Positions 54,719 to 64,000 of a stretch of DNA of 64,000 nt are shown here, one piece after another; the stretch's first letter is position 1, and every line of letters starts with the position of its first letter. The translations under genes were made by a program, and so were the position numbers. This DNA is from Hymenobacter cellulosilyticus. Its GTDB lineage: Bacteria; Bacteroidota; Bacteroidia; Cytophagales; Hymenobacteraceae. The notes below the pieces were generated by a model. That model was given only the letters and a program-made list of their open reading frames with translations. It searched no databases and was not told where the DNA came from. The DNA lies in NCBI RefSeq assembly GCF_022919215.1, contig NZ_CP095046.1:2656501-2720500 (forward strand), read 5' to 3'.

Positions 54719-57012
54719 CTACTCAATTTTAAAGCGCAGGCCGGCGTAAGTCAGCCGTCCGTACGTAGGTCCCCAGATCATAGCGGCGTCGAACGAGGGG
54801 CCAAACGGCATATTGGCGCCCACAATCGGGTCGAGCTGCCGGTAGTTGGTCAGGTTTTCTACCCCCACATACACTTCCCAGCGCTTAAAGGCCCGCGTTA
54901 CCTGGGTATTAAGCAAGGCATAGCGCGGGGCATAATTGAGCGTGGTAGCCCCTGAGCCGTGCTCATGGGCCATGCTGCCGGGGTTATGGGCCAGGGGCCG
55001 CTGCCCAAACCACTGCGCCGTCAGGTCGGCGCGCCACTTGTCGAAGGCCGTAGCGTAGCCCACGTTGGCAAACAGCCGGTGGCGGGGCGTCAATGCCTTG
55101 GGCAGCAGCTCGCCAGCGTAGGTGGTGCGCACATCCAGATACTTATACGCCAGCTTGGTTTGCAGGCCTTTCACGGGCTCGAGCTGCACCTCGGTCTGCA
55201 GGCTGCGGGAAAAGGAGCGGCCTCCGGGCTCCAGATTCCCGATTTGCAGCAGGTTGGGGAAGGAGTACGCATCCGCCACTATCTGATTCTGGAATTCGGT
55301 GTGGTAGTAATCAGTGATAAACGTAGCCGGGTGGCCGGCTACGGTAAAGTATTGGGTGAAGCTGCCGCCCACGTTCCAGGCCCGCTCCGGGCGCAGGTTG
55401 TTGGAAATAATAAACTCGCGGGAGCTGACCAGCATGCCCGAGTTTTCGGCAATGGGGTTGGCCGTGCGGAAGCCGGTGCCGGCCGCCAGGCGCAGCACCG
55501 TATTCGCCGTGGCATCTACCTTCACGTTGAGCCGGGGCGTAAGCACCCAGCCGTAGAGGTTGTGGCGGTCCAGGCGCAGGCCGCCAACCAAGGTCAGGTT
55601 CTTGGCATTCTGGTAGGTATACTCGGCAAAAGCACCGGGCACCCGCTCATTGCGGCTGCGATGCTCGCGTTGGTACCGCTGGGCCGGCGTTTCAATAGGG
55701 TAGAGGTAGCCATCCTTATAAACCTCCGCGTAGTTGTCGTGCAAGTAGCTCAGCCCCAAGCGGTAGGTGTGGGCTGTGGTGCCCAACACGCTCTGAAACA
55801 GCAGCGTGGCCAGGCCCGTGCGCTGAGTGCCGTCGTAGGTGCGGATGCCGTAGCTGGAATCGAAGGCGTGACTGGTGCCGCTAAGCAGCAAACCCAAGCT
55901 CTGGTAGGGGCGGCCGGGCCAAGTGTACGAGGTCTTGGAAAAGCCAGTGTAACGGTCAGTGCTGAGCGTAGTGCCGTAGAAAGAGCCAGGCTTGTCGGTC
56001 CGGAAACCGATCTGTCCGCCTTCCCGGGTTTCGCGCAGGGCGCCCAGGCCCAGCTCACTCACAATGCCGTTGCCCGACTTGTACTTCCACTTATTAAATA
56101 CGTTGTACTGCGTGGCCAGGGGCAAATCCAGAAAGCCGTCCTTGTTCCGGTCGACGCGGCGGCCGAGGTGGTCGGAGTGCAGTAGCAGGGCCGTGCTCAG
56201 CTTTTTGCTTAGCGGAGTAGCCAGGTTCAGGTTGAGGTCAAATTTGCCCAGGTCGTTGCCATAGGCGTTGAACAGCAGCCGCTCCGCTTTGTCGGGCTCT
56301 TTCAGGCGCACGTTTACCTGGCCCGAAATACTCTCGTAGCCATTCACCACTGAGCCCATGCCCTTAATAATGTCGATGCCCTCAATCCAGGTGCCCGACA
56401 GGTAGCTGAGGCGGTAGGGCGTGGAAAGGCCGCGCAGGGCCGGCAGGTTGTCGACCGTAAGCAAAGAATAAGCGCCGTCGAGGCCCAGCAGCTGAATCTG
56501 CTTGGCTCCCGATACGGCATCAGTAGTCGATACTTCTACCGCCGCGTTGGTTTCGAAGCTCTCGGCCAGGTTGCAGCAGGCCGACTTGGTCAGGTCGCGG
56601 CTGGTAATAACCTGGGTGTTGGTAGGGGTAAGGGAGGAATAGGCGGGAGCCCTTTCCTCAATCTTGACTTCGCCCAGCTCTACCGAACGCCGCAGGGCCA
56701 CCCGCACGAAAGCCTGGCTGGTGGCCTCAATGGCAAGTGTGTCGGCTTTGTAGCCAAGGGAGTTGATAATCAGGTGACTGGCCGCCCCCGGGCGGGCCGT
56801 ACCAGCGTGAATTTTCCGGCGGCGTCGGTTGTCGCCGAGGCGTCGGCGGCTTCTAGCCAGCGCACCACGGCTCCGGGCAGCGGCGAATTGGCCACGGCAT
56901 CGGTAATCTGGCCCTGCACGGGCGCAATTGGATTGGATTGGGCGAAAACGCCGGCGCTGCTCAGCACCAGGCCGAGCGTAGCCGTAAAGCGTCGCCCTAA
57001 GGAAGACTGCAT
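54719..57012 (-). CDS. TonB-dependent receptor of a metal module (one apparent frame break)
   Basis: About 764 residues after adding one base to the C-run 56785-56789, which gives RPARGAASHLIINS. A signal peptide (TLGLVLSSAGVFAQ) is followed by a carboxypeptidase-regulatory-like domain (GQITDAVANSPLPGAVVRW), a plug (NTQVITSRDLTKSACCNLAE, SFETNAAVEV), and a barrel ending in YGRLTYAGLRFKIE. The Cys pair in the plug fits soft-metal recognition. The neighbours HMA and HYC_CC_PP suggest copper or another metal as the ligand. Ends 88 bases before the HMA start. Confidence 0.88.
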
Positions 57013-57089
57013 AAGGTCAGGTAGTTAGAGTTCTTCACGGAGAAAAACCGGGGACACTAGTCTCGCTCCCCGGAGCGCCGGAAGAAATT

Positions 57090-57539
57090 CTAAACCTGCC
57101 AGGTACACACAAACGTCAGCAGCGTACGGCCCGCCCGCAGGGGCGGAGAAGAGTCGCTGGCGTGCCACGGCGCTGCCGAAGCGAGCTGCGGGCTGGGAAA
57201 GGTAAAACTGCTGAAGCTGATGGGCAGCCAAACCAGCACTGCCGCTGGCAGCAGGAGCTTGGCGTGGCCAACGGAGGCAGCCTCCAACTTGTGAAAATGA
57301 GTGCCAAACTCGCAGCAGGACTTTTGCAGCCGGGCCTTGCCCGCTAGCTGATGATCGGCCAGCGAAGCGGACTTGGTGCCCGGAGGGCACTTATGCTCCG
57401 GCGCACTGAAAATAATGGCGGCCGTGCTGTGCCCACTGCTTCGGCAGGTATGCGACTGCACTGTGAGCCCCACCGAGGTGAGGAACACGAGCAAGGCCAT
57501 AATGCCGCTGAAGAGCCGGTGGCGCAGGGAGCGTTTCAC
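57090..57539 (-). CDS. HYC_CC_PP-family protein
   Basis: A 149-residue protein with an N-terminal membrane anchor or signal (LFSGIMALLVFLTSVGLT). The Cys-rich motif set VQSHTCRSSGHS, KCPPGTKS and KSCCEFGTHFHK defines the Bacteroidota HYC_CC_PP type, usually found next to TonB receptors and HMA proteins. It may bind or sense metals. First gene of the three-gene metal module. The C-terminal part has one more hydrophobic stretch (LLLPAAVLVWLPISFSSF). Confidence 0.75.
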   Translation of the reverse strand: MKRSLRHRLFSGIMALLVFLTSVGLTVQSHTCRSSGHSTAAIIFSAPEHKCPPGTKSASLADHQLAGKARLQKSCCEFGTHFHKLEAASVGHAKLLLPAAVLVWLPISFSSFTFPSPQLASAAPWHASDSSPPLRAGRTLLTFVCTWQV

Positions 57540-57774
57540 AAGGGCAAAGATACAACCGAAAGGGCAGAGGTCGGTGCAAAATCTACTGGCCGATGTGTAG
57601 AATATCGGGGCCTATCGTGCGCCACCTCAGGAGCTATTGGCTGGAAGCAAGGCTCGTATTATCTATCTGCCATTTTGGCAAAACAAACTTTTTGAGCTGC
57701 TGAGTCGCGGCATCACCAGTCCGCCGACTTTCAAAAAACGCTGTTAAATGGTCGGGAAACGCGTTTTTGCGTAG

Positions 57775-57798
57775 TGGTAGAAAATGGTAAATCGTGGT
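57775..57798 (+). promoter_or_regulatory. Candidate MraZ operator: three TGGT repeats at 10-base spacing
   Basis: TGGT occurs at 57775, 57785 and 57795 on the plus strand, exactly one helical turn apart. MraZ represses its own operon through short TGG-type direct repeats at about this spacing. The third repeat overlaps the -33 box of the predicted mraZ promoter. The 331 bases from 57540 to 57870 hold no other recognisable element. Confidence 0.6.
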
Positions 57799-57827
57799 TG
57801 CCTTTTCCTAGGCATTGCGTACTTTTG
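57797..57827 (+). promoter_or_regulatory. Promoter of the dcw cluster
   Basis: TTG (57798-57800) and TACTTTTG (57820-57827) are 19 bases apart, a perfect Bacteroidota-type -33/-7 pair. Transcription should start near 57834, about 37 bases before the mraZ ATG. Confidence 0.7.
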
Positions 57828-57870
57828 CTATCATCCCGTTCCCACGCCTCGTCGGCAACCCCTGGCATCT

Positions 57871-58347
57871 ATGAACCTTCTCTCTGGCGAATATGAGTGC
57901 AAGCTGGACCCGAAAGGGCGCTTGGTGCTGCCCGCCAAGGTAAAGGCCAATCTGCCCGAGGCCTCGGCCAACCAGCTGGTGCTGGTGCGCGGGTTTGAGC
58001 CCTGCCTGGTGCTGTACCCGCGCGAATCGTGGCGCGTGATTCACGACAAGGTCATGGCTCTGGATGAGTTTAACGAGGAGTACCGGCAGTTTCAGCGCAA
58101 CTTCTTCCGCGGTATGACCGAAGTGGAGCTCGACAACATCGGGCGCTTTATGCTGCCCCGCACCATGCTGCGCTACTCCGGCATTGAGAAAGAAGCCATT
58201 ATCGTGGGGCTGGGCAACCGCTGCGAAATCTGGGAGCCCGAGAAGTACGACGAGTTCCTCATCAAAGACCAGCAAAGCTTTTCCAAGCTGGCCCAGAAGT
58301 TTTTATCCACCGACACACCGCCCGCCAGCGGCCCCCTTGCCGCATGA
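57871..58347 (+). CDS. mraZ: Transcriptional regulator MraZ
   Basis: A 158-residue MraZ with two AbrB-like swapped-hairpin halves: SGEYECKLDPKGRLVLPAKV and NIGRFMLPRTMLRYSGIEKE, each with the DxxGR-type motif. It forms ring oligomers, binds DNA repeats upstream of its own operon and controls cell-division gene expression. The ATG at 57871 is chosen; a longer frame crosses the predicted promoter. The stop overlaps the rsmH start (ATGA). Confidence 0.93.
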   Translation: MNLLSGEYECKLDPKGRLVLPAKVKANLPEASANQLVLVRGFEPCLVLYPRESWRVIHDKVMALDEFNEEYRQFQRNFFRGMTEVELDNIGRFMLPRTMLRYSGIEKEAIIVGLGNRCEIWEPEKYDEFLIKDQQSFSKLAQKFLSTDTPPASGPLAA

Positions 58348-59275
58348 GCCCCGACTACGAAAACGATACCGCCTACCACCGCCCCGTGATGCTGGCCGAG
58401 TGCCTCGACGCCCTCGACCTGCGCCCCGACGGCCGCTACGTGGACGTGACTTTCGGCGGCGGCGGCCACACGGCCCGGATCTTGGAGCGCCTGACCACCG
58501 GCCAACTCTACAGCTTCGACCAGGATGCCGACGCCGAGCACGAGGCCCAGCAATTGGCCCGGCCCCAGTTTACCTTTATCCGGGCCAACTTCCGTGACCT
58601 GCACGCCGAGCTTGAGCAGCGCGACGCCCTGCCCGTGGATGGCCTGCTAGCTGACCTGGGCGTCTCGTCCCATCAGTTTGACACGCCGGAGCGCGGCTTC
58701 AGCACCCGTTTCGACGGACCCCTGGACATGCGCATGGACCCTGAGGCCGCCCGCACCGCCGCCGACATCGTGAACGAGTATTCCGAGGCCGAGCTGCACC
58801 GCATTTTCGGCATGTACGGCGAAGTAACCAACGCCCGGACCCTGGCTAACACTCTGGTTACGGCGCGGCGCGGGCAGGCAGTGCAGACCATCGCCGCCCT
58901 GAAAAAAGCTATTCAGCCTTGTACGCCCCGGGGCAAGGAAAATAAGTACTTGGCCCAGGTGTTTCAGGCCCTGCGCATCGAGGTGAACGACGAAATGGCT
59001 GCCTTGCAAGAAATGCTGCAGCAAACGGCCCAGGTGCTGCGCCCGGGTGGCCGCCTGGTCGTTATGTCGTACCACTCTCTGGAAGACCGGCTGGTTAAGA
59101 ACTTTATGGCTAAGGGTAAATTCTTCGGGAAGCCGAAAAAGACCTGTTTGGCCATACCAATACCCCTTTCGAGGTGCTGACGCGCAAACCCGTGGAAGCC
59201 ACCGCCGAGGAAATAGCCCTCAACAGCCGAGCCCGCTCGGCCAAGCTGCGCATCGCGGTGCGCCGCGACGAATGA
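58344..59275 (+). CDS. rsmH: 16S rRNA (cytosine-1402-N4)-methyltransferase RsmH (one apparent frame break)
   Basis: About 310 residues after adding one G to 59127-59129, which changes the tail to FFGEAEKDLFGHTNTPFEVL and restores the conserved end. RsmH (MraW) methylates C1402 of 16S rRNA using SAM. Motifs: RPVMLAECLDAL, VDVTFGGGGHTARILE (SAM site), LADLGVSSHQFD, RGFSTRFDGPLDMRMD, YHSLEDRLVKNFM. Second gene of the dcw cluster, coupled to mraZ. Confidence 0.92.
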
Positions 59276-59371
59276 AGCGGAGTTTGGCCGGATTTTCGCG
59301 CCGCGCCGCCCTCCTCGTGCCGTTGACTTTCTAAAGCCGATACGCCAACCTCCTTTTCCTCTCCCGAGATT

Positions 59372-60052
59372 TTGGCTACCAATACCCTCAAACCCGTCGC
59401 TAATACACCGCCCCGCGCCAACGTGCCCGGGAGGTGACGCCCCGCCGGTGGTGCCCGACCCCGCACCGGCCCCGAGCCGGAACCAGCTCCCAAGCCCAAG
59501 GTGGCCAAGGCCCCCAAACGCGAAAAAGCCGCGCCCCGTAGCACTTGGAGCGTATTTACGTTGCTCGACCGGCTCACCAGCGTCGACAGTATCTTCCGCG
59601 AAGGGCTGCCGGTGCAGTACCTGCCGCACGTGCTGTTCGTGATGTTTCTAATTCTGATTTACATCGGCAACACCCACTGGGGCTACCGCATGAACCGCAG
59701 CATTCAGAAACTCAAGCTCGAAACCGAAGACCTGCGCGCCGACTACACCACCCTGAAGTCGGACTACATGGAAGCCAGCAAGCAGAGTGAAGTGGCCCGC
59801 AAGGTGGCCGCCTACGGGCTGGTGGAAAGCTCTTCGCCACCGTTCCGCATTACCGTGCCCGCCGGCCGCCTCGACGAAGCCGAGCTGGACGCTCTGCCTG
59901 TACTTACGGCCGACTCCCTGGCAGCCATGTCGGCGGCCGACTCACTGGCCCTGACTGATTCGCTCGGTACCGGAGCCCAGTCGACTGCTGCTTCCTCCGC
60001 GCATAAGAAATCCACCAACCCTTCCCGCCAGAGCCATGAAAGGAAGCGTTAA
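59372..60052 (+). CDS. ftsL: FtsL-like cell-division protein (likely three base losses near the N-terminus)
   Basis: From 59501 the frame is clear: a basic start, LTSVDSIFREGLPVQYLPHV, a membrane helix (LFVMFLILIYIGNTHWGY) and a periplasmic coiled-coil (IQKLKLETEDLRADYTTLKS). This is the Bacteroidota FtsL_2 layout; FtsL joins FtsB and FtsQ to activate FtsI/FtsW. Upstream, a TTG at 59372 opens a compatible Pro/Ala-rich cytoplasmic segment if one base is restored in each of 59429-59431, 59440-59443 and 59470-59473. The exact start is uncertain. The 3' end overlaps ftsI by 17 bases. Confidence 0.75.
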
Positions 60053-62344
60053 AAAATCCATTGTAACCCGGGTCCGGCTGGCGTTTTTGGGCGTTTGCCT
60101 GTTTTCCTGCGCCATCGTGTGGAAAGTGTCGCGCATCCAGTTCAAGGAAGGTGAGAAATGGCGCGCCCTGGAGCAGGAGCGGCGCATTGTGTATCAGCCC
60201 GTGTTTGCCACCCGCGGCAACATCTACTCCGACAACGAGAGCATTATGGCTACCTCGCTGCCCTTCTTCCGGGTGGCCTGGGACCCGAGCGTAGTCGACA
60301 AAAAGACATTCGAAGGGGGAGTTGACTCCTTGTCCTTACTACTTTCCCGTTTCTTCGGCGACCGGACTCCTGATGAATATGAGCGCCGGTTGAAAAACGC
60401 CAAAAACGACAAGCTCCGCTACGTACGACTCAATTCCCGGCAGATCAACTTCCAGGAAAAGAAGATGCTGGCGAAGTGGCCCATTTTCCGGGGCGGCAAA
60501 AACAAAGGCGGCGTTATTTTCGAGAAGGTCGACAAACGCTTCCGGCCCTTTGGCGGCCTGGCTCAGCGCACCATTGGCTTCTTGAACGAAGACAAAAACG
60601 GGGCGGGCCTGGAGTTTACCTATAACCGCCACCTGGCCGGCAAAGACGGGGAAGCATTGTTTGAGCGCCTGCCCGGCGGCAACAAGCCTATCTACGACGG
60701 CACCGAAGTAAAGCCCCAGCCCGGCTACGACGTGAAAACCACCCTGGACATAAACCTTCAGGACGTGGCCGAAAACGCGTTGTACAAGTCGTTGGTGGAC
60801 AACAGCGCCCAGTACGGCTGCGTGATTCTGATGGAAGTGCAGACCGGCGAAATCAAGGCGGTAGCCAACCTGGGCAAGGTGGCCGACGGCGTATACCGCG
60901 AGGACTACAACTACGCCATTGCCGACCAGGGCCGTACCGAGCCGGGCTCTACCTTTAAGCTAGCCTCGATGATGGCCTTGCTGGAAGACAACCCCAGCCT
61001 TTCGCTCGACGACACGGTAAATACCGGCCGCACGGGCTCCATGCGTATTGCCGGTGCCGTCAAGACCGATACCCACGCCTACGGGCAGCTGTCGGTGAAG
61101 CAAGTCATTGAAAAGTCCTCCAACATCGGGGTAGCCAAGCTCATCAACGACCATTTCTCGCCCAACCCCAGCAAGTACACTGACTACCTCAAAAAGTTCG
61201 GCCTTCACCAGCCCCTGGGCTTTCAGATGGCAGGGAGGCCCGGCCGTATATCAAGGACCCGCACGACCGGTCGTGGAGCCGGACCTCGCTCAGCACCATG
61301 TGCATTGGCTACGAGCTGAAGCTGGCGCCCCTGCAAACCCTGGCCTTCTACAACGCCATTGCCAACAACGGCGTGAAGGTGCAGCCTATGATTGTGCGCG
61401 AAATCAAGCAGGCCGACAAGGTGCTGGAGCGTTTCGAAACCAAGGTGCTGATTCCCAAAATCTGCTCGGATGAAACCCTGAGCAAGCTGCGTCAGATGCT
61501 GGAAGGCGTGGTGCTGGAAGGCACGGCCAGCGCTATTCGGACGCCCGACTACAGCATTGCCGGCAAAACCGGTACGGCCTGGAAGTTTAAGAATGGCCAG
61601 TATACCAAGCAGTACTCGACCAGCTTCTGCGGCTATTTCCCCGCCGACAAGCCCAAGTACAGCTGCATCGTGGTCGTGGACTCGCCGAAAGGTGCCAACT
61701 GGTCCGGGGCCCAGGTAGCGGCCCCGATTTTCCGGGAGGTGGCCGACAAGGCCATGGCCCGCGACATGGCCAGCCAGCGGCCTTTGCTGGCCCGGGCGCC
61801 TTCCAATAAGTCGAAAGTACCGTACGTGCGCGCCGGTTTGCAAGATGAGCTGACGCTGGTGTGTCAGAAGCTGGGCGTGAGCAACCACTCCCAGGCTTCC
61901 GGCGACGACTGGGTGCGGGCCAACCGGGCTGACTCCAACGTGAATGCGGTGGACTGGAAGCCAGTAGCCGTGCGCCCCGGCCGCGTGCCCGACGTAACCG
62001 GCCTGACCCTGCGCGACGCCCTGTTCCTGCTCGAAAACCGCGGGCTGCGCGTCAAGGCCCTGGGTACCGGGCGGGTACGGCAGCAGTCGGTGGCGGCGGG
62101 CAGCGGCATCCGGCGCGGCACGGTGGTCACCCTGGCCCTAGAGCCGATTGGCACTAAGTCGGCCGCGGCGCCCCAGGCCCTGCCGGCGCCCGAGCCCACC
62201 CAGCTTACCGAAAACAAGTTGATTACCGCTGTCGACCAGGATGAAGCCAAACGCATAAAGGCTTTAAAAGCCAAGCGCCTGGCTCAGTACCGCCTTTCTC
62301 AGGAAGCAGCCAAGCGCGCTGAAGTGGCCAAGCCCAAAGCCTAA
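60036..62344 (+). CDS. ftsI: Penicillin-binding transpeptidase FtsI with PASTA domain (one apparent frame break)
   Basis: About 769 residues after adding one G to 61233-61235, which gives MAGEARPYIKDP. FtsI (PBP3) crosslinks septal peptidoglycan. Order: short cytoplasmic part, one membrane helix (LAFLGVCLFSCAIVWKV), dimerisation domain, transpeptidase with SxxK (Ser305 in PGSTFKLA), SxN (KSSNIG) and KTGT (AGKTGTAWK), then a C-terminal PASTA domain (VPDVTGLTLRDALFLLENRG) and a Lys/Ala-rich tail. The gene is essential, which is strong evidence that the frame break is a sequencing error. The stop overlaps murE (TAATG). Confidence 0.92.
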
Positions 62345-63915
62345 TGCCGCGTGCCGGGCCTTTCCAGGAGGCCGGATTTACCTCTCTTACTCACCCGAAA
62401 AAGCGGTTTGTTAGCCGCCCTCCTCGTTTGAATACTGCCGATAACTTAGCTGTTCCTCTTTCTTCGTTGCTGACGGACCTCACGGTGCGGGCTCAGGTGG
62501 GCCCCAACGACCCGCCGGTGCTCAGCCTCACGCTGGATTCCCGCCAGGCCCAGCCGGGCGCGGTGTTCTTTGCCTTGCGCGGCGCCCAGACCGACGGGCA
62601 CCAGTTTATTGCCAAAGCCGTAGAGCTGGGCGCGTCTGTGGTGGTGTGTCAAGAAGTGCCCACCGAAACTGTGGCCTCCACGACCTACGTGCAGGTAGCT
62701 GACAGTGCCGAGGCCATGGCCTACATGGCGGCCGCTTTCTACGGGCACCCGTCGCGGCAGCTCAAGCTGGTGGGCGTAACGGGCACCAACGGCAAAACCA
62801 CCTGCGCCACGGTGCTGCACAAGCTGTTTCGGGAGCTGGGCTACCACGTGGGCCTGCTCAGCACGGTGCAAAACCAGATTGACGAGCAGGTTATTCCCGC
62901 CACCCACACCACCCCCGACGCCATCCGCCTCAACGAGCTGCTGGCCCAGATGGTAAAGGCCGGCTGCACCCATTGCTTTATGGAAGTCAGCTCCCACGCT
63001 GTGGTGCAGCACCGCGTCACGGGCTTGCAGTTTGCCGGTGGCGTGTTTACCAACCTGACCCACGACCACCTCGACTACCACGGCACCTTCGACAACTATC
63101 TGAAGGCCAAAAAGGGCTTTTTCGACAGCCTGGGCAAAAAGGCCTTTGCCCTGACCAACGCCGACGACAAGCGCGGCCCAGTGATGCTGCAAAATACGGC
63201 GGCCCGCCGCGAAACCTACTCCTTGCGCGGTCCGGCAACCTACCGGGCGCGGCTGGTGGAAAATGCGGTGCATGGCCTCCACCTCGACGTAGACGGCCGC
63301 GACGTGCAGTTTCGCCTCATCGGGGTGTTCAACGCTTATAATATTCTGGCCGTGTATGGCGCGGCCGTGCTGCTGGGCGAGGAGCCCATGGAAGTGCTGA
63401 CCGTGCTGTCGGGCCTGACTTCGGCACCCGGCCGCTTCGAGCCGATTCTGGCCGAGAAAACCCGCATTACCGGCATCGTGGACTACGCCCACACGCCCGA
63501 CGCCCTGGAAAACGTGCTCGACACCATTGCCGACATTCGCCAGCCCAGCCAGCAGGTAATTACGGTGGTGGGCTGCGGCGGCAACCGCGACGCGGCCAAG
63601 CGGCCGATTATGGCCAATCTGGCCTGCAAGGGCTCCAGCCGCGTGGTGCTGACCTCGGATAACCCGCGCTTCGAAGACCCCAACGAGATTCTGCAGCAGA
63701 TGCAGGCCGGCGTGCAGGTGGCCGATTTAGGCAAAGTCCTGACCATTGCCGACCGGCGCGAGGCCATCAAAACGGCCGTAGCCTTGGCCCAGCCCGGCGA
63801 CATCGTGCTGGTAGCGGGCAAGGGCCACGAAAACTACCAGGAAATCAAGGGCGTCAAGAATGACTTCGACGACAAGAAAGTCCTGCAGGAAATGTTTGAC
63901 TTGCTCGGAAAATAA
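62344..63915 (+). CDS. murE: UDP-MurNAc-tripeptide synthetase MurE
   Basis: A 523-residue Mur ligase. It adds the third peptide residue to UDP-MurNAc-L-Ala-D-Glu. Motifs: the ATP loop VGVTGTNGKTTCATVL, MEVSSHAVVQHR, FTNLTHDHLDYHGTFDNY (with the carbamylated Lys region KAKKGFF), and VLTSDNPRFEDP. DNPR in the last is the signature of enzymes using meso-diaminopimelate rather than lysine. The first 28 residues are unusual; a TTG at 62428 (LNTADNLAVPLSSLL) is an alternative start. Cytoplasmic. Next dcw genes (murF or mraY) would lie beyond the window. Confidence 0.92.
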   Translation: MPRAGPFQEAGFTSLTHPKKRFVSRPPRLNTADNLAVPLSSLLTDLTVRAQVGPNDPPVLSLTLDSRQAQPGAVFFALRGAQTDGHQFIAKAVELGASVVVCQEVPTETVASTTYVQVADSAEAMAYMAAAFYGHPSRQLKLVGVTGTNGKTTCATVLHKLFRELGYHVGLLSTVQNQIDEQVIPATHTTPDAIRLNELLAQMVKAGCTHCFMEVSSHAVVQHRVTGLQFAGGVFTNLTHDHLDYHGTFDNYLKAKKGFFDSLGKKAFALTNADDKRGPVMLQNTAARRETYSLRGPATYRARLVENAVHGLHLDVDGRDVQFRLIGVFNAYNILAVYGAAVLLGEEPMEVLTVLSGLTSAPGRFEPILAEKTRITGIVDYAHTPDALENVLDTIADIRQPSQQVITVVGCGGNRDAAKRPIMANLACKGSSRVVLTSDNPRFEDPNEILQQMQAGVQVADLGKVLTIADRREAIKTAVALAQPGDIVLVAGKGHENYQEIKGVKNDFDDKKVLQEMFDLLGK

Positions 63916-64000
63916 AAATCAACGCCGCGCATTAGAGCTCTTTAACCGCCGATTACTAGAAAATCCGGACAAACGCAACAGTTGCCCAACCCCAAAAAAG

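Noticed and set aside
59276..59371. Short frame from the ATG at 59273 directly after rsmH
   Set aside because: It yields a few tens of Arg/Ala-rich codons without features. The space is more likely the leader of ftsL.
5405..61235. Phase variation through G/C runs as a cause of the broken frames
   Set aside because: Runs are short (three to six bases), always one base short, and hit essential genes such as ftsI. Sequencing error explains all of them.
1..64000. CRISPR arrays, insertion sequences, prophage or rRNA genes
   Set aside because: No regularly spaced identical repeats with unique spacers, no transposase, integrase or phage structural genes, and no rRNA sequence were seen.

Overview
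The window is about 64 kb of GC-rich (roughly 60%) chromosome from a pigmented member of the Bacteroidota, most likely Cytophagales and Hymenobacter-like. The lineage is suggested by TonB-dependent receptors with carboxypeptidase-regulatory N-termini, promoters of the TTG-N19-21-TAnnTTTG type, a FtsL_2-type FtsL, BshB1, HYC_CC_PP and DUF4178/DUF350 proteins, and a ketocarotenoid gene set. The assignment comes from gene content, not a database search.

Layout. 0-7.7 kb: two amidohydrolase-superfamily genes (the first cut by the window edge), an AT-rich gene-poor gap, a ricin-PD40-OmpA envelope protein and a hypothetical. 7.7-18.4 kb, all on the minus strand: a SAM riboswitch leading an ATP-grasp enzyme and a flavin monooxygenase; bshB1; then a five-gene membrane polyamine-type operon (SpeD-like, zinc-ribbon DUF4178, a 62-residue membrane protein, DUF350, membrane-fused SpeE-like) with its own promoter; then a Tat-exported FAD protein, a multi-pass membrane protein and a small protein. 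18.5-29 kb: SGNH hydrolase, dicarboxylate symporter, universal stress protein, SDR, a large Oar-like TonB receptor, an NAD-epimerase-like protein and an AraC regulator. 29-32 kb: four poorly conserved lipoprotein or membrane genes next to tRNA-Leu. 32-39 kb: hscB, an ABM monooxygenase, SAM hydrolase, PhoH ATPase, GNAT, comEC and an enoyl-CoA hydratase. 40-50.4 kb: a carotenoid region (crtZ, CarH-like B12 photoreceptor regulator, ECF sigma factor, crtI, crtB, ispH, crtW) interrupted by a minus-strand pair of an adenylate-forming ligase and a Tat nitroreductase-like protein. 50.5-54 kb: a TPR histidine kinase and a LytTR response regulator, convergent and overlapping. 54-57.5 kb: a metal module (HMA protein, TonB receptor, HYC_CC_PP). 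57.8-64 kb: the dcw cluster (mraZ, rsmH, ftsL, ftsI, murE) behind a promoter overlapped by 10-bp-spaced repeats.

A cross-cutting observation: at least 19 genes-worth of reading-frame breaks are explained by one base missing from a run of G or C, including in ftsI, rsmH, comEC, crtI and crtB. This looks like uncorrected long-read homopolymer error rather than biology, so I annotate those genes as intact and give each break position.

The most interesting biology is the SpeD-like/DUF4178/DUF350/SpeE-like membrane operon. Its SpeD-like subunit keeps the self-cleaving serine but has serine where the catalytic cysteine of S-adenosylmethionine decarboxylase should be. Next come the SAM-riboswitch-controlled ATP-grasp/monooxygenase pair and the apparently light-regulated carotenoid locus with an embedded ligase/nitroreductase pair.
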